Shown here: positions 61,601-64,000 of the stretch, one piece after another
How the letters are laid out: each line of letters begins with the position of its first letter
Numbering within the stretch: position 1 is the stretch's first letter
Source: VXRJ01 sp965246995
Lineage (GTDB): Bacteria > Acidobacteriota > Vicinamibacteria > Vicinamibacterales > UBA8438
Assembly (NCBI GenBank): GCA_965246995.1
Contig: OZ252008.1
Location: 806,001 to 870,000 of the forward strand
Length of the DNA stretch: 64,000 bases
Reading direction: 5' to 3'
Program-made: the position numbers and the translations under genes
Notes under the pieces: model-generated
Database searches by the model: none
What the model was told of the DNA's origin: nothing
What the model saw: the letters and a program-made list of their open reading frames with translations, nothing else

Positions 61601-62260
61601 GTCGCTCCGTTCCCCTTCCTGCTCGACGTGGGTGCGCCGGAACGGGCGCACTGGAGCATGCCGGAGGGCGACGGACCGCCGGCCGTCTACCTGACCTTCG
61701 ACGACGGTCCGAACCCGACCGCCACACCTGACCTGCTCGACGTTCTCGCGGAGTTCGACGTGCGGGCCACCTTCTTCATCATCGATCGCCATGTGCGCGA
61801 GGACACGGCGCCGATCGTCCGTCGCATGTTCGATGAGGGGCACGCGGTCGGCATCCATACGGATACGCGCGGCTGGGCTCTCCTGGAACCCGACGAGATC
61901 GCCCGGCGGATCCATGCTGCGGCTGCACGCATCGAGCAACTCGCCAGCGGAACCCCCTGTCGCGCGTTCCGCCCGCACGCCGGCTTCCGGAGTGGCCGGA
62001 TGTATGCCGGCCTCGCGCAGGCTGGCTACACGCTGGTGGGGTGGGGATGGAGTCTCTGGGACTTCAACTGGTACCGCCGGCCCGACCCGGTCGGCCTCGC
62101 GGCGCGGCTCGCCCGGCGCGTCTCCGGCGGCGACATCATCGTGATGCATGATGGTCATCATCGAAACCGCGTCGCCGACCGCCGGTACACCGTCGACGCC
62201 GTCCGCCTCCTCGTCCCGAAGCTCCGTGCCGACGGCTACACGTTCGGGACGATCTGCTAG
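61550..62260 (+). CDS. Polysaccharide deacetylase-like (NodB homology) protein
   Basis: A 236-residue carbohydrate esterase family 4 domain with an N-terminal hydrophobic anchor (MFWLLMTISAGLALLAHVAP). Motif 1 is intact (YLTFDDGPNPTATPDLLD). Motif 2, usually H[ST]xxH, reads HTDTR, so one zinc-ligand His is replaced. FRPHAGFRSGRMY and IIVMHDGHH, with the catalytic His, are present. It may use a different metal site or be inactive. GGGGAGA precedes the ATG. The stop TAG lies in a CTAG that also holds the stop of the convergent glucokinase. Confidence 0.85.
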   Translation: MFWLLMTISAGLALLAHVAPFPFLLDVGAPERAHWSMPEGDGPPAVYLTFDDGPNPTATPDLLDVLAEFDVRATFFIIDRHVREDTAPIVRRMFDEGHAVGIHTDTRGWALLEPDEIARRIHAAAARIEQLASGTPCRAFRPHAGFRSGRMYAGLAQAGYTLVGWGWSLWDFNWYRRPDPVGLAARLARRVSGGDIIVMHDGHHRNRVADRRYTVDAVRLLVPKLRADGYTFGTIC

Positions 62261-63252
62261 CAGCCATCTGCCCTCAGGTGCGCGGCGGCGACGGCGGCGC
62301 CCAGCAACGCGGGGTGATTGGCCCGGATGACCTGGATCGGCATCGCGGCCATCAGTTCCGCCATCGGACCCTTGCTCCGGAACGGGTCGAGGAACCCGGC
62401 AGAGTCGAGTGCCGGAAGAATCTGCGGCACGATGCCTCCGCCGAGGTAGACGCCCGCTGTCGCCATGGCCCGCAGGCCCAGGTTGCCCGCCTCGGCGCCG
62501 AGCGCGCCGACGAAGAGATCGAGTGTCGCGGCGCATCGCGGGCAGTCTCCGGCCAGCGCCGTCGCGGTAATGCGGCGCGGTGTCGCGCTGTCGTGCTCAC
62601 CGCCGTCCGTGCCGACGGCAGGGCAACGCTCACCGCCATGCGTCAGTGCGTGGATGTTGACGAGTCCAGGGCCGCACAAGACATGTTCGAGTGAAGCGCG
62701 TCCGAAACGGTCGGTCAGCCCGCGGAGCAGGTCCATCTCTGCCTGTGTCCGCGCGGCGAAGTCGGCGTGGCCGGGCTCAGCCGCGACCGGGATGAGCCTG
62801 CCGTCGATCCTGTGCAGGATCGTCTCGCCCAGTCCGGTTCCGGGCGCGATCAGTGCGGCATTGCCTGCAGGGTCGGCCCGGCCCGGCTGCAGCGTCACCA
62901 GCTCGCCTGCCGTCAGGACCGGCAGCGCGTGCCCCATCGCCACGAGGTCGTTCAGGAGCCGGACCGACCGGATGCCGAACCGCCGCGCGATGCCGGAGGC
63001 CTCGACCCGCCACGGGACATTGGTGAGATCCGACGCGCCGCCGCGAACCGGCCCCGCGACGCCGAGAACCGCCGCATCGATCGCGCGGTCCCTGCAGTGC
63101 TGGTCCAGGAACCGGGCGAGCAGCGACTCGAGGTTGTCGTACTCGGCTGTAGCCACCTCCGCCACCGCGATCGGATCAGGGCGCGGAGCGCCCTTCTCCG
63201 CGAACAGGCCGCAAACAGTCTTCGTGCCGCCGACGTCGGCAGCGAGCAGCAT
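62257..63252 (-). CDS. glk: Glucokinase (Glk family)
   Basis: ATP-dependent glucose kinase of 331 residues. Motifs: MLLAADVGGTKTVCGLF (phosphate 1), VAGPVRGG, VRLLNDLVAMGHALP, LIAPGTGLGETIL, AAEPGHADFA (substrate Glu/His) and GVYLGGGIVPQI. I use the ATG at 63252, where family similarity begins; a TTG at 63309 is in frame. Its stop codon overlaps the deacetylase stop within one CTAG. Confidence 0.93.
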   Translation of the reverse strand: MLLAADVGGTKTVCGLFAEKGAPRPDPIAVAEVATAEYDNLESLLARFLDQHCRDRAIDAAVLGVAGPVRGGASDLTNVPWRVEASGIARRFGIRSVRLLNDLVAMGHALPVLTAGELVTLQPGRADPAGNAALIAPGTGLGETILHRIDGRLIPVAAEPGHADFAARTQAEMDLLRGLTDRFGRASLEHVLCGPGLVNIHALTHGGERCPAVGTDGGEHDSATPRRITATALAGDCPRCAATLDLFVGALGAEAGNLGLRAMATAGVYLGGGIVPQILPALDSAGFLDPFRSKGPMAELMAAMPIQVIRANHPALLGAAVAAAHLRADGC

Positions 63253-63429
63253 GCCAGCGTGCGCGGCACCGGAACCGATGCGGCCAGCAGCCGCGCCCTT
63301 TGGAGACAAGCCCTTCCACTCCCACCAGCGAACGTGCTTGACTTTACGATCGAACGGTTACATCGTTCCACCGTTCCAACGGCCCTGCGTCGCAACTTGG
63401 CGGCGCGGACGCGAACCAATCAGAGCGAC

Positions 63430-64000
63430 ATGTCGCGGGCGTCGCAGAAACGGCCGACTCCGTCGGACGAAGAACTGCAGCAGCACTATCATAGCCGGCG
63501 GCAGATCCGGGAGCGGTACCCGCATGTGCGCGAGCGGTGGATCGGCCACCTCGAGAAGTGGGGACTCATCCGGCCGGCAGTCCAGACCCCGACCGATACC
63601 TACTACGCCTTTCAGGACTTGGGGGTTGTCAAGCGGATCCAGGAGGAGATCGACGCCGGTGGCTCGTTTCGCGGTGCTGTCCGCCTCCTGCTGGCCCAGC
63701 ATGATGGCCAGCTCGCTCTCGACTTCGACATGGTGCGCGGCGAGGCGCAGCCGGCAAAGGTGATAGCGCTGCCGCGCCGGGGGACGGTAGCCGCAGTGCC
63801 ACCCTCCAGGTCCGGCGCCACCCAGTCGGATCGCGCTGCGCTTGCTGCCCGCTTCTTCCTGGAGGGTTCGGAGCTGGACGAGCAGCCGGGCGAGGGACAG
63901 GAACGGGCGCGCCTCGCGTACCAGAAAGCACTGCTGCTCGACCCGACACTGGTTCCCGCCCTGGTCAACCTGGCGAACATTCACTATGCGCGCGACGAAC
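63430..64000 (+). CDS. MerR-like HTH protein with TPR segment (3' end beyond window)
   Basis: At least 190 residues are visible. The N-terminal half looks like a MerR-type winged helix (RERYPHVRERWIGHLEKWGL, YYAFQDLGVVKRIQEEI). A linker follows, then a start of tetratricopeptide helices (RARLAYQKALLLDPTLVPAL, VNLANIHYARDE). It is probably a regulator whose effector domain is a TPR array. Divergent from glk. The start ATG at 63430 is the first in frame with the HTH. Confidence 0.75.
   Translation, partial: MSRASQKRPTPSDEELQQHYHSRRQIRERYPHVRERWIGHLEKWGLIRPAVQTPTDTYYAFQDLGVVKRIQEEIDAGGSFRGAVRLLLAQHDGQLALDFDMVRGEAQPAKVIALPRRGTVAAVPPSRSGATQSDRAALAARFFLEGSELDEQPGEGQERARLAYQKALLLDPTLVPALVNLANIHYARDE

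Noticed and set aside
60734..62536. A 600-residue open frame on the minus strand
   Set aside because: Only the 3' part matches pcm; the rest is antisense to the deacetylase and has no family similarity.

Overview
The window is a GC-rich chromosomal segment from a Gram-negative bacterium. It encodes LptD, LspA/Lgt lipoprotein processing, a TonB/ExbB/ExbD set, and a textbook sigma-54 promoter. Protein style and gene order (HEAT-repeat lipoproteins, PQQ dehydrogenase, MerR/TPR fusion, K+-dependent membrane pyrophosphatase) suggest Acidobacteriota, perhaps Vicinamibacteria. That placement is inference; no rRNA gene is present.

Layout. 1-8.1 kb: lptD (cut by the window edge), folC, a HEAT-repeat lipoprotein with a cyclophilin domain, a two-domain YjbQ-family protein and ddl. 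8.1-22.1 kb, mostly plus strand: tgt, yajC-secD-secF, uppP, a DUF502 protein, hppA, then a tonB-exbB-exbD-exbD-TPR lipoprotein operon behind a near-consensus sigma-70 promoter, an intrinsic terminator, and rel/spoT. 22.1-25.5 kb: two insertion sequences side by side (IS1182-like and IS1380-like). 25.5-31 kb: ridA, rpmB, a zinc-cluster protein, and a sigma-54-driven dksA-like/lon pair. 30-42 kb, minus strand: ileS-lspA-lgt-rluD, then fdhE, a secreted methyltransferase, thiD, moaE, moaD, prfA, prmC and a HIT protein. 42-45 kb: an iron-sulfur carrier, a Fur-rubrerythrin fusion, a PHP esterase and a membrane protein. 45-52 kb: tRNA-Sec, a cold-shock protein, a beta-lactamase-fold esterase, a PQQ dehydrogenase, tRNA-Ala, a MobA-like transferase, an asparaginase and an IS630 element. 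53-64 kb: an addB/addA-type pair, a J-domain-less DnaJ-like protein, Mrp, a lipoprotein isoaspartyl methyltransferase, a polysaccharide deacetylase, glucokinase and a MerR/TPR protein cut by the window end.

The most unusual structure is a family of ~184-202 bp palindromic, MITE-like elements: four full copies, one remnant and possible solo ends. Each full copy is bounded by CTAG. Their termini resemble those of the IS1182-like element in the same window. The IS1182, IS1380 and IS630 elements also lie between CTAG tetranucleotides, and several of these CTAGs supply the TAG stop codon of the adjacent gene.

Other points: tRNA-Sec with fdhE, moaD/moaE and a MobA-like gene suggests a selenocysteine- and molybdenum-dependent formate dehydrogenase elsewhere in the genome. 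A Fur-type regulator is fused to a complete diiron domain. The AddA-like helicase lacks its C-terminal nuclease domain. Several genes have promoters so close to the start codon that leaderless transcripts are likely. Functional calls rest on motif recognition by eye; no database search was run.
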